Shown: piece by piece, positions 1 to 9,555 of the stretch
Layout of the letters: each line of letters starts with the position of its first letter
Numbering within the stretch: the stretch's first letter is position 1
Translations under genes and position numbers: made by a program
DNA from: Burkholderiales bacterium
GTDB lineage: Bacteria > Pseudomonadota > Gammaproteobacteria > Burkholderiales > Burkholderiaceae_C
Reading direction: 5' to 3'
Assembly (NCBI GenBank): GCA_019509985.1
Contig: JAEKLF010000057.1
Span: 1 to 64,000, forward strand
Length of the DNA stretch: 64,000 nucleotides
The notes under the pieces: model-generated
The model's database searches: none
The model's input: only the letters and a program-made list of their open reading frames with translations
What the model was told of the DNA's origin: nothing

Positions 1-1247
1 TGGCCCGCTGCCGGGCTGTCCTTGAGCCGGCGCGACAGCGTGCCGTCCAGGCCCGCCACCGGCAGCGTTGCCAACAGTTCCGGCGCCTGCGCGCCCGCCT
101 GGCCCGCGCGCAGCACGCCGGCCAGCAGCGCCGGGCTGACGCGCTCGCTGCGCGACAGGCCAGAGCCGTTGTCCAGCACCAGCGCGGTGGTGTCGATGCC
201 ATGAGCCGCGAGCCAGCCGCGCACGGCGCGCTCGGCCGCGGCCAGCGTGGGCTCGCCGGCCTGCGCCGCCTGCGCGCCGAGCTGCAGGTAGACGAGGCGG
301 GTCAGCGCGTTGTCGCTGCTCTTCATGACGCCGCGCAGCACCTCGGCCAGCGGCCGGCCACGGTGGCTTGCCAGCACGACGGCACCGGCCGGCGCAGGGC
401 CTTCCGCGTCGCCCGGCCCCATCGTGCCGCCGAGCTCGCTCCACAGTTGCCGCACGGCATGCGTCACCAGCCACTGCCGGTCGACGAGCTGCAGTGGCGC
501 CAGCTGGCGACAGCCGGCGGGGAAGGCGCCGTGCAGCGTGAGCCGCCGCGCATCGCCCTCGGCGGTCAGCTCGGCGGGCTTCCAGTCGTTGTCCCAGTCC
601 TTGCAGGCGCTGGTGGACAGCGTCATCGCGCTAGCGTCCAGCGTCAGGCCTTGCAGCGCCGGCAGGCTGCGCACCGCGACGCCACCGGCCGTGGCCTGCA
701 GCTCGAAGTCCAGCAGGCTGCCGTTCAGATGCAACGCATCGGGGATGACGTTGTAGGCGAACTCGGGCGCGTCGTCGAAGGGCGGCAGGCCGACGTCGAA
801 GCGGGTCGGGTTGAACAGCGTTCGGTCGACGACGAGGCCGCCGCGGATCTCGCGCACGCCGCTCTCGCGCAGCTGGCGCAGCAGCCACCACAGCGCCGGC
901 CAGTCGAGGTCGGGGTCGGCCCCGCCGCGCAGGATCAGCGGGCCTTCGATGATCCCGTCGCGCGGCGGTGTGGCGGCCAGCAACTCGGTGCGGCCGCGCT
1001 GGTTGATGCCCAGCTTGTCCAGCGCCACGGTGGCCGTGACCAGCTTCATCGTCGAGGCCGGCGCCATCGCGTCGTCCGCGCGCCGGCGCAGCGCCGGCCG
1101 CGAGCCGTCCAGCGGCTGCAGCACATAGCCGAGGCTGTCGACCGGCAGGCCGGCCTTGGCGAGTGTCGCCTGCACCGGGTCGGGCACGGAGGTGGTGGCA
1201 CAGCCCCCCAACAGCAGCGCAGTGGCGACGAACAGCAGCGCGCGCAT
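1..1247 (-). CDS. dacB: D-alanyl-D-alanine carboxypeptidase/endopeptidase, PBP4 family (3' end outside window)
   Basis: Peptidase family S13 (penicillin-binding protein 4): periplasmic enzyme that removes the terminal D-Ala of peptidoglycan stems or cleaves cross-links. The visible 415 residues start with a lipoprotein-type signal (lipobox LLGGC, Cys16). The catalytic tetrad S65-T-M-K68 follows, and the second active-site box S311-D-N313 lies in KSSDN. The KTG box and C-terminus are beyond the window edge, so the truncation is only apparent. The ATG at 1247 overlaps the TGA of the upstream ornithine-cyclodeaminase-like gene (TGATG), so the two are probably translated from one mRNA. A lipid anchor is unusual for DacB but is supported by the lipobox. 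Confidence 0.88.
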   Translation of the reverse strand, partial: MRALLFVATALLLGGCATTSVPDPVQATLAKAGLPVDSLGYVLQPLDGSRPALRRRADDAMAPASTMKLVTATVALDKLGINQRGRTELLAATPPRDGIIEGPLILRGGADPDLDWPALWWLLRQLRESGVREIRGGLVVDRTLFNPTRFDVGLPPFDDAPEFAYNVIPDALHLNGSLLDFELQATAGGVAVRSLPALQGLTLDASAMTLSTSACKDWDNDWKPAELTAEGDARRLTLHGAFPAGCRQLAPLQLVDRQWLVTHAVRQLWSELGGTMGPGDAEGPAPAGAVVLASHRGRPLAEVLRGVMKSSDNALTRLVYLQLGAQAAQAGEPTLAAAERAVRGWLAAHGIDTTALVLDNGSGLSRSERVSPALLAGVLRAGQAGAQAPELLATLPVAGLDGTLSRRLKDSPAAG

Positions 1248-2179
1248 CAACAGACCCCCAGGCGATGCGCGACAAGGCGGGCCAGCGCCACGTCCTCCAG
1301 GCCAATGCCGACGCTCTTGTAGACGACGATGTCCTGCGGCCCGCGCGGGCGCGGGTTCACGATCAGCTCGCCCAGCTCGACGAGGCGCTCGGGCGCGATG
1401 ACGACGGGCGCGGCCAGCACGAGGTCGCCGGCTTCCTGCTGCGCGGCGGCGTGCCATTCGACGACCACCAGCGCCGCGCGGGCCAGCAGCGCGTCGTCCA
1501 GCTCGCGCGCCGAGCGCGTGCTGGAACCCACCGCCGCCACAAAGGCGCCGGGCTTGACCAGGCCGCCGTCGAACAGCGGCGTGGCCGAGCGCGTGGCCGT
1601 GGCGATGACGTCGGCCCGGGCTGCGGCGGTGGCCGCGTCGACCGCGCGCACCGGCAGGCCGAGCGCCGCCTGCAGCTCCGCCGCGAAGGCTTCGGCGCCC
1701 GAGCGCGCGCAGACCAGCAACTGCTCGAAGCGCCGCACGCGGCTCAGCGCCTGGGCATGCGCGCGGGCCTGGATGCCGGCGCCGAAGACGGCCAGCGTCT
1801 TCGCCTCCGGCAGTGCCAGCAGGTCGGCCGCAACCGCCGTCGCCGCGGCGGTGCGCAACCGCGTGAACTCGTTGGCCTCCAGCGTCGCCAGCGCCGCGCC
1901 GGTGTCGGCCGAGAACAGGCTGACGAGGAAGTGGTAGCGGCCGTTGCGGGCCGAATAGACCTTGGTGCCAAGCACCGCGGGCAGGTCTCCATCGGCCTCC
2001 AGGATGGCGCCCATCGCGCTGATTGCCAGCGCGGTGCCGCCGCGCGTGCTTGTGGCGCGGTGGCGAGCCAGCACCTGCGCCTGGCCGCGGCCGTGCTGGG
2101 CGAAGGCGGCGCGCAGCGCGTCGACGGCGCTGGCGGGGTCGAGCACGGCCGCGACTTCGGCCTCGGAAATCAATCGCAT
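1247..2179 (-). CDS. ornithine cyclodeaminase / mu-crystallin family protein
   Basis: 310-residue NAD(P)-dependent enzyme of the OCD/mu-crystallin family. Members include ornithine cyclodeaminase (ornithine to proline), alanine dehydrogenases and delta1-pyrroline-2-carboxylate reductases. Visible features are the N-terminal half with LGTKVYSARN (substrate-binding Lys region) and the Rossmann motif GAGIQARAHAQAL at about residues 132-144. Length is normal for the family. The ATG at 2179 is preceded by GGAG at a good distance; longer reading frames upstream have no such site. It overlaps dacB by one base and is the upstream member of that pair. The exact substrate cannot be read from the sequence. 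The neighbourhood (D-amino-acid and cell-wall genes) fits a cyclic-imine or amino-acid role, which is inference. Confidence 0.85.
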   Translation of the reverse strand: MRLISEAEVAAVLDPASAVDALRAAFAQHGRGQAQVLARHRATSTRGGTALAISAMGAILEADGDLPAVLGTKVYSARNGRYHFLVSLFSADTGAALATLEANEFTRLRTAAATAVAADLLALPEAKTLAVFGAGIQARAHAQALSRVRRFEQLLVCARSGAEAFAAELQAALGLPVRAVDAATAAARADVIATATRSATPLFDGGLVKPGAFVAAVGSSTRSARELDDALLARAALVVVEWHAAAQQEAGDLVLAAPVVIAPERLVELGELIVNPRPRGPQDIVVYKSVGIGLEDVALARLVAHRLGVC

Positions 2180-2388
2180 CGGCAAGGTCTCCACAACGGG
2201 TCGCCGGCACTGTAGAGGGGCCGAGGCGCACCGTGCGCGTGCTTTCGCTAGCGCACGCATTCCCGCAGGTTATGTGCGGCGCACAAGCATTCATTGAACT
2301 GCGCGCAACAACTGGGGTGCGGCCCCCTGGGCGGCCCCGTGCGCGGCGGCGAACATCGTCGGCAATCGGAACACAAGGAGTCGTTGAG

Positions 2389-5250
2389 ATGAAGTTGAAT
2401 CGTCTGGTCGCCCAGCTGGCCGTGCTGGGTCTTGGTGCCCACCTCGGCGCGGCTCTGGCGCAGTCCGAAGGCAAGCTGGAGCGGGTCGAGGTGACGGGCT
2501 CGAGCATCAAGCGGCTGGTCGACGAAGGCGCGCTGCCGCTGGAGGTCATCACGGCCGACCAGATCCGCCAGAAGGGCCTGACCAGCGCCGAAGATGTGCT
2601 GCGCTCGCTGGCCGCCAACGCGGCCAACGCAAACAACGCGGTGTCCAGCAACAGCGTATTCGGCCAGGAAGGCGACCGCCTCGCCGGCGGTGGTGCCTAC
2701 GCCAACCTGCGCGGCCTGGGCCCCACCGGCACGCTGGTACTGCTGAACGGCCGGCGCCTGTCCAACCAGGGCACGTCGGGGGGCTCGGTGGACCTGAACG
2801 CCATCCCGCTGGACATGATCGACCGCATCGAGGTGCTGAAGGACGGCGCCTCCGCCGTCTACGGCACGGACGCGATCGGCGGTGTCATCAACTTCATCCT
2901 CAAGCGCGACTACAAGGGCGTGAAGGGCAGCGTGAACTACAGCTCCCCGTTCGACGGCAGGGGCGGCCAGCAGCGCAAGATCAACCTGACCGCCGGCTGG
3001 GGCGACCTGGGCACCCAGGGCTTCAACGTCGCCGGCAGCATCACCCACAGCAGCAATGTCATCCTGCGCGGCGTGGACCGTCCGTGGGCGTTGGGCTACC
3101 AGCCCGAGCGCGGCCTTGCGCCGGACACGAGCAGCTCGCCCTTCTTCGCCAACATCATCGGCCAGGCCAATAGCGCGTTGCCGACGGCGGGCACAACGGT
3201 AGGTGCGACCGATCCGACCAAGTACACCATCCTGAACGCGCTGGCGCTGAACAACCAGTGCTCGGCCGTGCCCTTCGGCGTCAGCCAACTCGCCAATCCG
3301 ACCGTGCTGTCGGGCCTGGGCTATACCAAGGCCAACAGCACCTACCGCTGCGGCACGGACTACGGCCGTCAGTACATGCTGACGGCCCCCAGCCAGACCA
3401 CGAGCGGCGTTGTGCGCGCCAATTTCAACGTCGGCAAGGATGCGACGGCCTTCGTCGAGTTCGTCGGCTCGCGCTACTACTCGCTGGGCGAGTTCACGCC
3501 CTACCAGTTCAGCACGACTTCGCTGGGCCAAGGCGCGGTTGCCAACGGCGTGACCTATCCGACCGGCGCCAACTACCCGGTCAACGGCCCCTACTACGCC
3601 AACATGAAGGCGCTGTATGGCGCCAACCAGTTCGACCCGACCAAGTCCATCGCCTACCGGCTGCGCATGTGGGACTGGGGCTATCGCACGCTGGGCAACG
3701 AGTCCATCAACGACCGCCTGACAGCCGGCATCGAAGGTTCCCTGGGCAGCTATGACTACCGCCTATCCATCGCCCGCGGCAAGGCCTCTGGCTACCAGGA
3801 GATGGTGAACGGCTATGCCGACACCAACAAACTCGTCGCCCTGCTGGCCAGCGGCGTCTACAACCCCTTCCTGATGCCTGGGCAAACGCAGACGGCGGCG
3901 GCGATGAAGGCCGTCGAGGACACCAAGGTCCATGACCGCCTGGCCGGTGGCCGCACCCAGGTCGACCAAGTTCTCGCCAACATCTCCGGGCCGCTGATGA
4001 AGCTACCGGCCGGCGACCTGTCCTTCGCGCTGGGCACCGACCTGCGCCGCGAGTTCTACGGCTACAGCGGCACGCAGAAGTACAACTGCGTCTCGTCCTT
4101 CAGCCCGGCCAACATGGCGCTGGCCAACTCGGTGATGGGCTGCCCCGGCAACGGCACGGCGCCCGACATGACCCGCAATGTCGGCGCCGTCTACGGCGAG
4201 CTGCTGATCCCGGCGCTGAAGAGCCTGGAGTTCGACATCGCGCTGCGTTACGACCACTACCAGGAGATCGGCGGCACAACCAACCCCAAGGTCAGCTTCA
4301 AGTTCACGCCCAGCCAGAACCTGCTGCTGCGCGGTTCCTACAACACGGGCTTCCGCGCACCGACGCCGCAGCAACTGCACCTCGCAACGGTGCAGCTCGC
4401 GACGACGGGCACCTTCCCCGACCCGGTCAAGTGCCCCAATCCAACCGGCAACAACGACCCGTCCTGCCAGCTCAACAGCATTCCCTACCTGTCCGGCGGC
4501 AACCCCGATCTGAAGCCCGAGAAGTCGCGCCAGGGATCGCTCGGCGTCGTGTTCTCGCCGGTCACGGACATGACCGCCTCGGTGGACTACTGGCAGATCA
4601 AGATGATCGACCGCATCCACAACCTGACCCCCACTCAAGAGCTGCAGAACTACTCGGTCTTCGCGGACAACTTCATCCGTGACGCCAACGGCAACATCAC
4701 GTTGATCCAGGCCGGCTGGATCAACGCCGGCGGCAGCATGACCAAGGGCGTGGACCTGACCGGCAACTGGACGACCGGCCTGTTCGGCAACAAGCTGACG
4801 ACGACGCTGTCGGCCACCAAGATGATCAGCGCCAGGGAGCAGCTCATCGAGAGCACGCCCATGATCCAGTACGTCGGCCAGTGGACGAACACGACGCTGT
4901 ACCTGCCCTGGAAGGCCTCGCTGTCCAGCACCTACAAGACGCCGGTGCTGTCGACGACGCTGTCCGCGAACTATTCGGCAGGCTACTGGGACGAGGACCA
5001 CACGACGGCCAGCAACGTCGCCGAGTTCCAGCGCCGCAAGATCTCGAAGTACGTGACCTTCAACCTCGTCGGCACTTATACCGGCGTGAAGGACCTGTCG
5101 ATTGGCGTCGGCATCCTCAACCTCTTCGACCGCGAACCGCCCTTCACCTGGCACAACGTCGACAACGCCGTCGGCACCGGCTGGGACCCACGCGTGGCCG
5201 ACCCGCGCGGCCGCACGCTGACGCTGACGGCGAGCTACACCTTCCTCTGA
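2389..5250 (+). CDS. TonB-dependent outer-membrane receptor
   Basis: 953-residue outer-membrane receptor that takes up a ligand with energy from TonB-ExbBD. It has a Sec signal ending LGAALAQ, then the N-terminal segment RVEVTGSSIKR typical of this receptor class. The plug domain (about residues 40-170) contains LPLEVITADQIRQKG and YANLRGLGPTGTLVLLNGRRL, and a long 22-strand-type barrel follows. The chain ends YTFL, so the usual terminal aromatic residue is third from the end of the barrel strand, followed by Leu. The ATG at 2389 has AAGGAG 8 bases upstream and leads straight into the signal peptide, so I reject the much longer open frame before it. The ligand is unknown; I see no riboswitch or Fur-like site in the 209-base upstream gap. 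A strong terminator follows the stop codon. Confidence 0.92.
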   Translation: MKLNRLVAQLAVLGLGAHLGAALAQSEGKLERVEVTGSSIKRLVDEGALPLEVITADQIRQKGLTSAEDVLRSLAANAANANNAVSSNSVFGQEGDRLAGGGAYANLRGLGPTGTLVLLNGRRLSNQGTSGGSVDLNAIPLDMIDRIEVLKDGASAVYGTDAIGGVINFILKRDYKGVKGSVNYSSPFDGRGGQQRKINLTAGWGDLGTQGFNVAGSITHSSNVILRGVDRPWALGYQPERGLAPDTSSSPFFANIIGQANSALPTAGTTVGATDPTKYTILNALALNNQCSAVPFGVSQLANPTVLSGLGYTKANSTYRCGTDYGRQYMLTAPSQTTSGVVRANFNVGKDATAFVEFVGSRYYSLGEFTPYQFSTTSLGQGAVANGVTYPTGANYPVNGPYYANMKALYGANQFDPTKSIAYRLRMWDWGYRTLGNESINDRLTAGIEGSLGSYDYRLSIARGKASGYQEMVNGYADTNKLVALLASGVYNPFLMPGQTQTAAAMKAVEDTKVHDRLAGGRTQVDQVLANISGPLMKLPAGDLSFALGTDLRREFYGYSGTQKYNCVSSFSPANMALANSVMGCPGNGTAPDMTRNVGAVYGELLIPALKSLEFDIALRYDHYQEIGGTTNPKVSFKFTPSQNLLLRGSYNTGFRAPTPQQLHLATVQLATTGTFPDPVKCPNPTGNNDPSCQLNSIPYLSGGNPDLKPEKSRQGSLGVVFSPVTDMTASVDYWQIKMIDRIHNLTPTQELQNYSVFADNFIRDANGNITLIQAGWINAGGSMTKGVDLTGNWTTGLFGNKLTTTLSATKMISAREQLIESTPMIQYVGQWTNTTLYLPWKASLSSTYKTPVLSTTLSANYSAGYWDEDHTTASNVAEFQRRKISKYVTFNLVGTYTGVKDLSIGVGILNLFDREPPFTWHNVDNAVGTGWDPRVADPRGRTLTLTASYTFL

Positions 5251-5289
5251 TCCCCAGGCTCCCTGCCGGTCCCGCGACCGGCATTGCCC

Positions 5290-5319
5290 AGCCCCGCTGT
5301 TGCCGGGGCTGTTTTTTTT
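5290..5319 (+). terminator. Rho-independent terminator after the TonB-dependent receptor
   Basis: A 7-bp perfect stem (AGCCCCG, 5290-5296, with CGGGGCT, 5304-5310) has a 7-base loop and is followed by eight T residues at 5312-5319. It lies 40 bases after the receptor stop codon and just before the 3' end of the convergent ldcA gene. Confidence 0.9.
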
Positions 5320-5325
5320 CCGGGC

Positions 5326-6228
5326 TCAGGCGAGGGTCAGGGTGCCGGACGCCACGTCCATCTCGGCCGCGACGCCCAGCGGAAGCGGCCGGTTCGGCTG
5401 GCCGTGGCCCGCGGGCCAGCCGGCCAGCACCGGGCAGCGCAGCCGCGGCAGGTGATCGGCCAGCACGGCGTCGGGAGGCTCGGCGCCGCTGAAGCTGCCG
5501 ACCACGAGGCCGGCGATGCGGTCCAGCACACCGGCCAGGCGCAGCTGGCTGAGCATGCGGTCGACGCGGTAGGGTTCCTCGCTGATGTCCTCGATGAAGA
5601 GCAAGGCGCCGTCGACGGCGGGCAGATGGGGCGTGCCGAGCAGCGCGCAGAACATCGCCAGGTTGCCGCCGATGAGGCGGCCGCGCGCCACGCCGCCGTG
5701 GCTGAGCTCATGCCTCGCGGCCCGGCCGACAACGTCGCCCGCACGCCAGCCGCGGGCCAGTACGGCGAACAGCGCGTCGGTGTCGGCCTCGGCGCCGGGC
5801 AGGCCCCAGTCGCTGGCCGGCATGGGCGCGTGCAGCGACGGGATGCCGGCGTTCGTGCGCAGCGCGTGCAGCACGGTCAGGTCGCTGTAGCCGATCAGCA
5901 GCCTGCGGCTGGCCGCGAGCCAGTCCAGGTCAAGTCCGTCCAGCAGCCGGATGCAGCCGGAGCCACCGCGCAGCGCCAGCACCGCATCGTAGTGCGGGTG
6001 GGCAAAGGCTTCGTGCACGTCGGCGACCCGGACATGGTCGGGCGCGGCCAAGAAATCGAGCGGCGGTGTCCCGAAGCAGCTGGGCAGCAGGCGTGCTTCG
6101 TAGCCGCGTTCGCGCAGCCAGCCCTCGACGGGCGCCAGTCGCCCGGGCTTGGGCGGGCCGGCCGGTGCGATGACGGCCAGCGTGGCGCCGGGCCGCAGCG
6201 GCGGGATCAGGAATTTGTTTTCAGCCAT
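5326..6228 (-). CDS. ldcA: muropeptide L,D-carboxypeptidase (LdcA, family S66)
   Basis: 300-residue cytoplasmic serine peptidase that removes the terminal D-Ala from L-Ala-gamma-D-Glu-mDap-D-Ala muropeptides during cell-wall recycling. The S66 catalytic triad is visible: nucleophile S115 in GYSDLT, E213 in FIEDISEE and H275 in PAGHGQ; these positions resemble those of the Pseudomonas enzyme. The substrate-pocket segment ALRGGSG is also present. The start at 6228 lies 22 bases inside the 3' end of the upstream beta-lactamase-like gene, so translation is probably coupled. It is the last gene of a leftward series that also holds dadA. Released D-Ala could be oxidised by DadA next door, which is inference from context. 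Confidence 0.9.
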   Translation of the reverse strand: MAENKFLIPPLRPGATLAVIAPAGPPKPGRLAPVEGWLRERGYEARLLPSCFGTPPLDFLAAPDHVRVADVHEAFAHPHYDAVLALRGGSGCIRLLDGLDLDWLAASRRLLIGYSDLTVLHALRTNAGIPSLHAPMPASDWGLPGAEADTDALFAVLARGWRAGDVVGRAARHELSHGGVARGRLIGGNLAMFCALLGTPHLPAVDGALLFIEDISEEPYRVDRMLSQLRLAGVLDRIAGLVVGSFSGAEPPDAVLADHLPRLRCPVLAGWPAGHGQPNRPLPLGVAAEMDVASGTLTLA

Positions 6229-7295
6229 TCGTGGACGGCGCCACCCAGCGCCGGCAGCTTCCAGGTCGTCGACGCGTCCGGGTGCGGCGCGTAGCGCATG
6301 CCCAGGCTGGTCGTCACCGCGATCAGGTAGTGCAAGCCACCGTCGTGCACGATGCCGGCATCGCTGCTGTAGTTCTGCGTGAAGCCGGTCTTGTGCGCGA
6401 AGCGGGACGGGATGCCCGGCACCCAGCCCGGCACCTCACGCAGCGACTCGCTGCTCAGGATGTGATGCAGCTTCTGTTCGTCCAGTGCCCGGCGGATGAC
6501 GGCGCGGCTGGCGGCGCTGACGAGGGGCGGCTGCGGCGGCGCGGCGGCGTCCAGGCGCCACATCAGCCGCAGCGCATCCCAGGCCGTCATCTGGATCTGG
6601 CCGACGCCCGAGCCGGCGCCGTTGCCCCAGCCGCCGTCGGGCTGCGTGTTGGCGAGCATCAGGCCGGGCAGGCCCTCGGTGGCGAAGAGATCGTGCAGCT
6701 CGTTGTGCACCTCGCGGCCGCCCTCGCGCCGGATGGCGCCGCGCGCGTGCAGGTGCGCCACCAGCGCCGAGGTAGCCTCGTTGCTGCTGACGGTGATCAT
6801 GTCGAACAGCCAGTCGGCCATCGCCCGCGTTTGGCCGCCGTGGAGCCACGGCAGGGTCCAGTCGCTGCGGTCCTGGTCGACGAGGCGGCCGATGCCGACG
6901 GCGACCATGGTTTTAAGCAGCGAGGCCGGATAGGGCGCGACAAAGCGCGGGCCCATGCCGAACCAGGCGGGGAAGTCGATGCGCGACCAGTCCGCGCCGG
7001 GCAGCCAGGCATAAGAGTCGCCGGCCGCGTCGCGCACGTCGGCATGGAAGGCAATGTTGTCGACGGTGCCTGTCGTGCTGTTGAAGTGCGCGACTAGCCC
7101 TTGCGTATGCTCGCGCGAGAACAGCACGTTGGCGCACACCGGCGCCGCGCCGCCTTGCGGGAACACGGCCACGGCGAGGTCGATGTTCGGATGCCAGCCC
7201 AGCGGCGCGCCGCCTTGCAGGCTGTCGGGCGTGGCCTCGAAGCGTTGCGCCAGCACGGCGGCGCGCAACGCCTGGGCGAGATCGTCGGCCGTCAT
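6207..7295 (-). CDS. class A beta-lactamase-like serine hydrolase
   Basis: 362-residue member of the serine beta-lactamase/penicillin-binding fold (beta-lactamase2 type). The three catalytic boxes are in order and well spaced: S125-L-L-K128, S170-S-N172 and K302-T-G304 (in AHKTGFT). The class A omega-loop ExxLN signature is not obvious, and there is no signal peptide at the chosen start. A cytoplasmic or peptidase-like role is therefore as likely as beta-lactam hydrolysis. The ATG at 7295 overlaps the TGA of dadA (TGATG), and its own 3' end overlaps ldcA. The position between two D-alanine/muropeptide genes suggests action on D-amino-acid peptides; this is inference. Confidence 0.82.
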   Translation of the reverse strand: MTADDLAQALRAAVLAQRFEATPDSLQGGAPLGWHPNIDLAVAVFPQGGAAPVCANVLFSREHTQGLVAHFNSTTGTVDNIAFHADVRDAAGDSYAWLPGADWSRIDFPAWFGMGPRFVAPYPASLLKTMVAVGIGRLVDQDRSDWTLPWLHGGQTRAMADWLFDMITVSSNEATSALVAHLHARGAIRREGGREVHNELHDLFATEGLPGLMLANTQPDGGWGNGAGSGVGQIQMTAWDALRLMWRLDAAAPPQPPLVSAASRAVIRRALDEQKLHHILSSESLREVPGWVPGIPSRFAHKTGFTQNYSSDAGIVHDGGLHYLIAVTTSLGMRYAPHPDASTTWKLPALGGAVHEWLKTNS

Positions 7296-8548
7296 CACAG
7301 CGTCATCCCTTGCAACGGCAGCGGGCTCGCGCGGCCCGACACCAGCTCGGCCACGATGTTGGCCGTCGCAAACGAGAAGGTGAAGCCCAGCGCGCCATGG
7401 CCGACATTGAGCCACAGCCCCGGCACGCCGCTCGCGCCGACGATGGGTGCGCCGCTGGGCGTGGCGGGGCGCAGGCCGGCCCAGGGCGTGGCGCGGTCGT
7501 AGTCGGCGGCATGCGGGAAGGTCGCGCGCACCGAGCGCTGCAGCGACGCGAGCCGGCGCCCGTCCAGGCCAAGGTCCTCGCCGACGAGGTCGACCATGGC
7601 GGCGATGCGCAGCTGCTGGCCGATGCGGGCGTAGAGGATCTTCTTCTCGAAGTCGGTCACGCTGACTTCGGGCGGGCGGTGGTCCGATGTGATCGGCGCC
7701 GTCAGGCTGTAGCCCTTCAGCGGGTACAGCGGCAGCTCGACGCCGACGGTCGCCGCGAGCGCGCGACTGTGCAGGCCGGCGGCCAGGATGACGGCGTCCG
7801 CCGTGACATCGCCAGCCGTCGTCTGCACGCCGAAGACGGTGCCGCGAACGCTGGTCAGGAAGCCGTCGACCCGCCCACCCAGCCGACCGCGAAAGTGCTC
7901 GTGCCCATGCAGCCGCTCGTACAGCGCGGCGCAGAACGCATGGCAGTCGGCCACGGCCTCGCCGGGCGTGAAGATGCCGCCAGCCAGCGTCGCCTCGCCT
8001 TCCTCGAACTGGGCCAGCGCCGGCTCCAGCGCCACGCAGTCGTCATGCGACAGCGCCTGCTCCGCGCCACTGCCCTGCACTCGCGCAGCGACGCGCGCGA
8101 ATTCGGCGGGCTGGCGGTAGACGACGAGCTTGCCGGGCGTGCGCAACGCGATCGCATCGCCCAGCTCGGCCGCGGCCTGCAGGCGTGCGAACGAGGCCTG
8201 GCTGTAGGCGCCGAGTGCCAGCAGCCGCTCGGTCGTGCGCCGGTTCACCGGCCCGCGGCAGTTGCGCAGGAAGGCGACCAGCCAGGACCACTGCGCCCAG
8301 CTCGCCTCGGGCTTGAAGCGCAACGGGCCGTCGGGGTCCAGCAGCCAGCGCATCGCCTTCAGCGGCACGCCGGCGTCCGCCAGCGGCGACACGTAGCGGT
8401 AGCTGAGCTGGCCGCCGTTGGCGCGGCTGGCGCCCTGGGCGACTTCGCTGTCGCGCTCGATCAGCGTCACGCCATGTCCACGTTCCAGCAGCGCCCAGGC
8501 CGTGGTCAGGCCCACCACGCCACCGCCGATCACCACGCAATGCTTCAT
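7295..8548 (-). CDS. dadA: D-amino acid dehydrogenase, FAD-dependent (DadA-like)
   Basis: 417-residue flavoprotein that oxidatively deaminates D-amino acids (mainly D-Ala to pyruvate) and passes electrons to the respiratory chain. It opens with the FAD-binding Rossmann motif VVIGGGVVGLTTAWALLERG, then shows the DadA segments SRANGGQLSYRY and, near the C-terminus, AGLRPATPSGAPIVG and LWLNVGHGALGFT. Length is that of typical DadA small subunits. The ATG at 8548 follows AGGGGCAGG. The stop overlaps the start of the next gene. The upstream gap of 108 bases is the largest in this leftward series, so a separate promoter is possible here. Confidence 0.9.
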   Translation of the reverse strand: MKHCVVIGGGVVGLTTAWALLERGHGVTLIERDSEVAQGASRANGGQLSYRYVSPLADAGVPLKAMRWLLDPDGPLRFKPEASWAQWSWLVAFLRNCRGPVNRRTTERLLALGAYSQASFARLQAAAELGDAIALRTPGKLVVYRQPAEFARVAARVQGSGAEQALSHDDCVALEPALAQFEEGEATLAGGIFTPGEAVADCHAFCAALYERLHGHEHFRGRLGGRVDGFLTSVRGTVFGVQTTAGDVTADAVILAAGLHSRALAATVGVELPLYPLKGYSLTAPITSDHRPPEVSVTDFEKKILYARIGQQLRIAAMVDLVGEDLGLDGRRLASLQRSVRATFPHAADYDRATPWAGLRPATPSGAPIVGASGVPGLWLNVGHGALGFTFSFATANIVAELVSGRASPLPLQGMTL

Positions 8549-8656
8549 CCTGCCCCTGGGCTTCTGTTCTGGCCGGCAGCGTACGGATGGCCAGCGGCCG
8601 CTGCCAATGAAACCGGCGGCCACGGCCATAACCGTGCGACATGGGAGCGGCGGCGC

Positions 8657-9544
8657 TCAAAGCCCGGGTGTGGGTCGCGCGCGAAGCTTGAAGAAGGCGT
8701 CCCAGGCCTCGCGGTAGGCCCGCTGAGTGTCGGGCGGCAAGGAAACGCGCAGGGTGTCGCGCAGCAGCGCCGCGCCTTCGGGTGTGCCCAGGGCCGCATC
8801 GATGAGACGGATGGCCGCGTGGCCCCAGCGCGTGCGCGGGCAGGCAACGCCGCTGACGACGGGGTCGCTGGCGCCCTTGACGGGCAGCGCGGCCAGCGGC
8901 GGCTCGCCGGCCTGTTCGCCCGGTGGCTGGCTCGCCTGCGCGATCAGGACGTTCGGGTAGTCGAGCGTGTAGTCCGCCCGCTCCTGCATGAGCATGGCGA
9001 GCAGGTTGCTGCCGTAGTCGCCGCCGTACACGCGTTGCACCTGCGGGCCAGTGGGCTGGGCGTTGATCAGTGCGTCCAGCGCCGCGCCGTAGCTGCGCCC
9101 CTGGTTCAGCACGCCACGCAGCGTGCCGTCACTCAGCAGGGCCTCGAGGTCGACGGCACCGCGCGCATCCAGCGGCAAGGCGGCGCGCCGGTCCTGGCGC
9201 ACGATGAGCTGGGGTGGCGGCACCAGCCAGGTGTCGGTGAAATAGGCCAGGCGTTCACGCTCTGGCGTGCGCGCGGCACCGGCGTGGCAGGCCCGCCGGC
9301 CCTCGCGGATGAGCGTCCAGCTGCGCTCGGCATTCGCCACCATGGGCTTGAGGGTCACGCCCGGCAGCCGTGCCTGCAACCAATGGGTCAGCTCATCGGC
9401 CGGGTGGCGCATCACATCGCCGTCGGGAACGGCCATCGTGTTGCTGACCAGCCAGAGGATCGAGTCGACCGCCGGCGGCGCTTCGGCGGCCAAGGCCGTA
9501 CCACTCGCCAACGCCAGAGCCAGGCCGGCCGCCATGGCACGCAT
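8657..9544 (-). CDS. periplasmic solute-binding-like protein, uncharacterised
   Basis: 295-residue exported protein with a Sec signal (MRAMAAGLALALASGTALAAE, cleavage after ALA). The body resembles type 2 periplasmic binding proteins of the uncharacterised TIGR02285 kind, with a GDYGSNLLAMLMQERADYTLDYP stretch (broken: GDYGSN, ADYTLDYP) typical of that fold. No permease or ATPase genes are nearby, so an ABC transport role cannot be claimed. It could be a sensor or scavenger, or part of a signalling pathway. It sits 11 bases after tyrB and 108 bases before dadA on the same strand. I chose the ATG at 9544 because it gives an intact signal peptide. Confidence 0.7.
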   Translation of the reverse strand: MRAMAAGLALALASGTALAAEAPPAVDSILWLVSNTMAVPDGDVMRHPADELTHWLQARLPGVTLKPMVANAERSWTLIREGRRACHAGAARTPERERLAYFTDTWLVPPPQLIVRQDRRAALPLDARGAVDLEALLSDGTLRGVLNQGRSYGAALDALINAQPTGPQVQRVYGGDYGSNLLAMLMQERADYTLDYPNVLIAQASQPPGEQAGEPPLAALPVKGASDPVVSGVACPRTRWGHAAIRLIDAALGTPEGAALLRDTLRVSLPPDTQRAYREAWDAFFKLRARPTPGL

Positions 9545-9555
9545 GCGGTGAGGCC

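Noticed and set aside
2023-2388. In-frame upstream extension of the TonB-dependent receptor
   Set aside because: The ATG at 2389 has AAGGAG and starts a clean signal peptide; the extension overlaps the oppositely oriented OCD-family gene.
2180-2388. Riboswitch or Fur site ahead of the TonB-dependent receptor
   Set aside because: I saw neither a cobalamin-riboswitch core nor a Fur-like inverted repeat; nothing identifiable in this gap.
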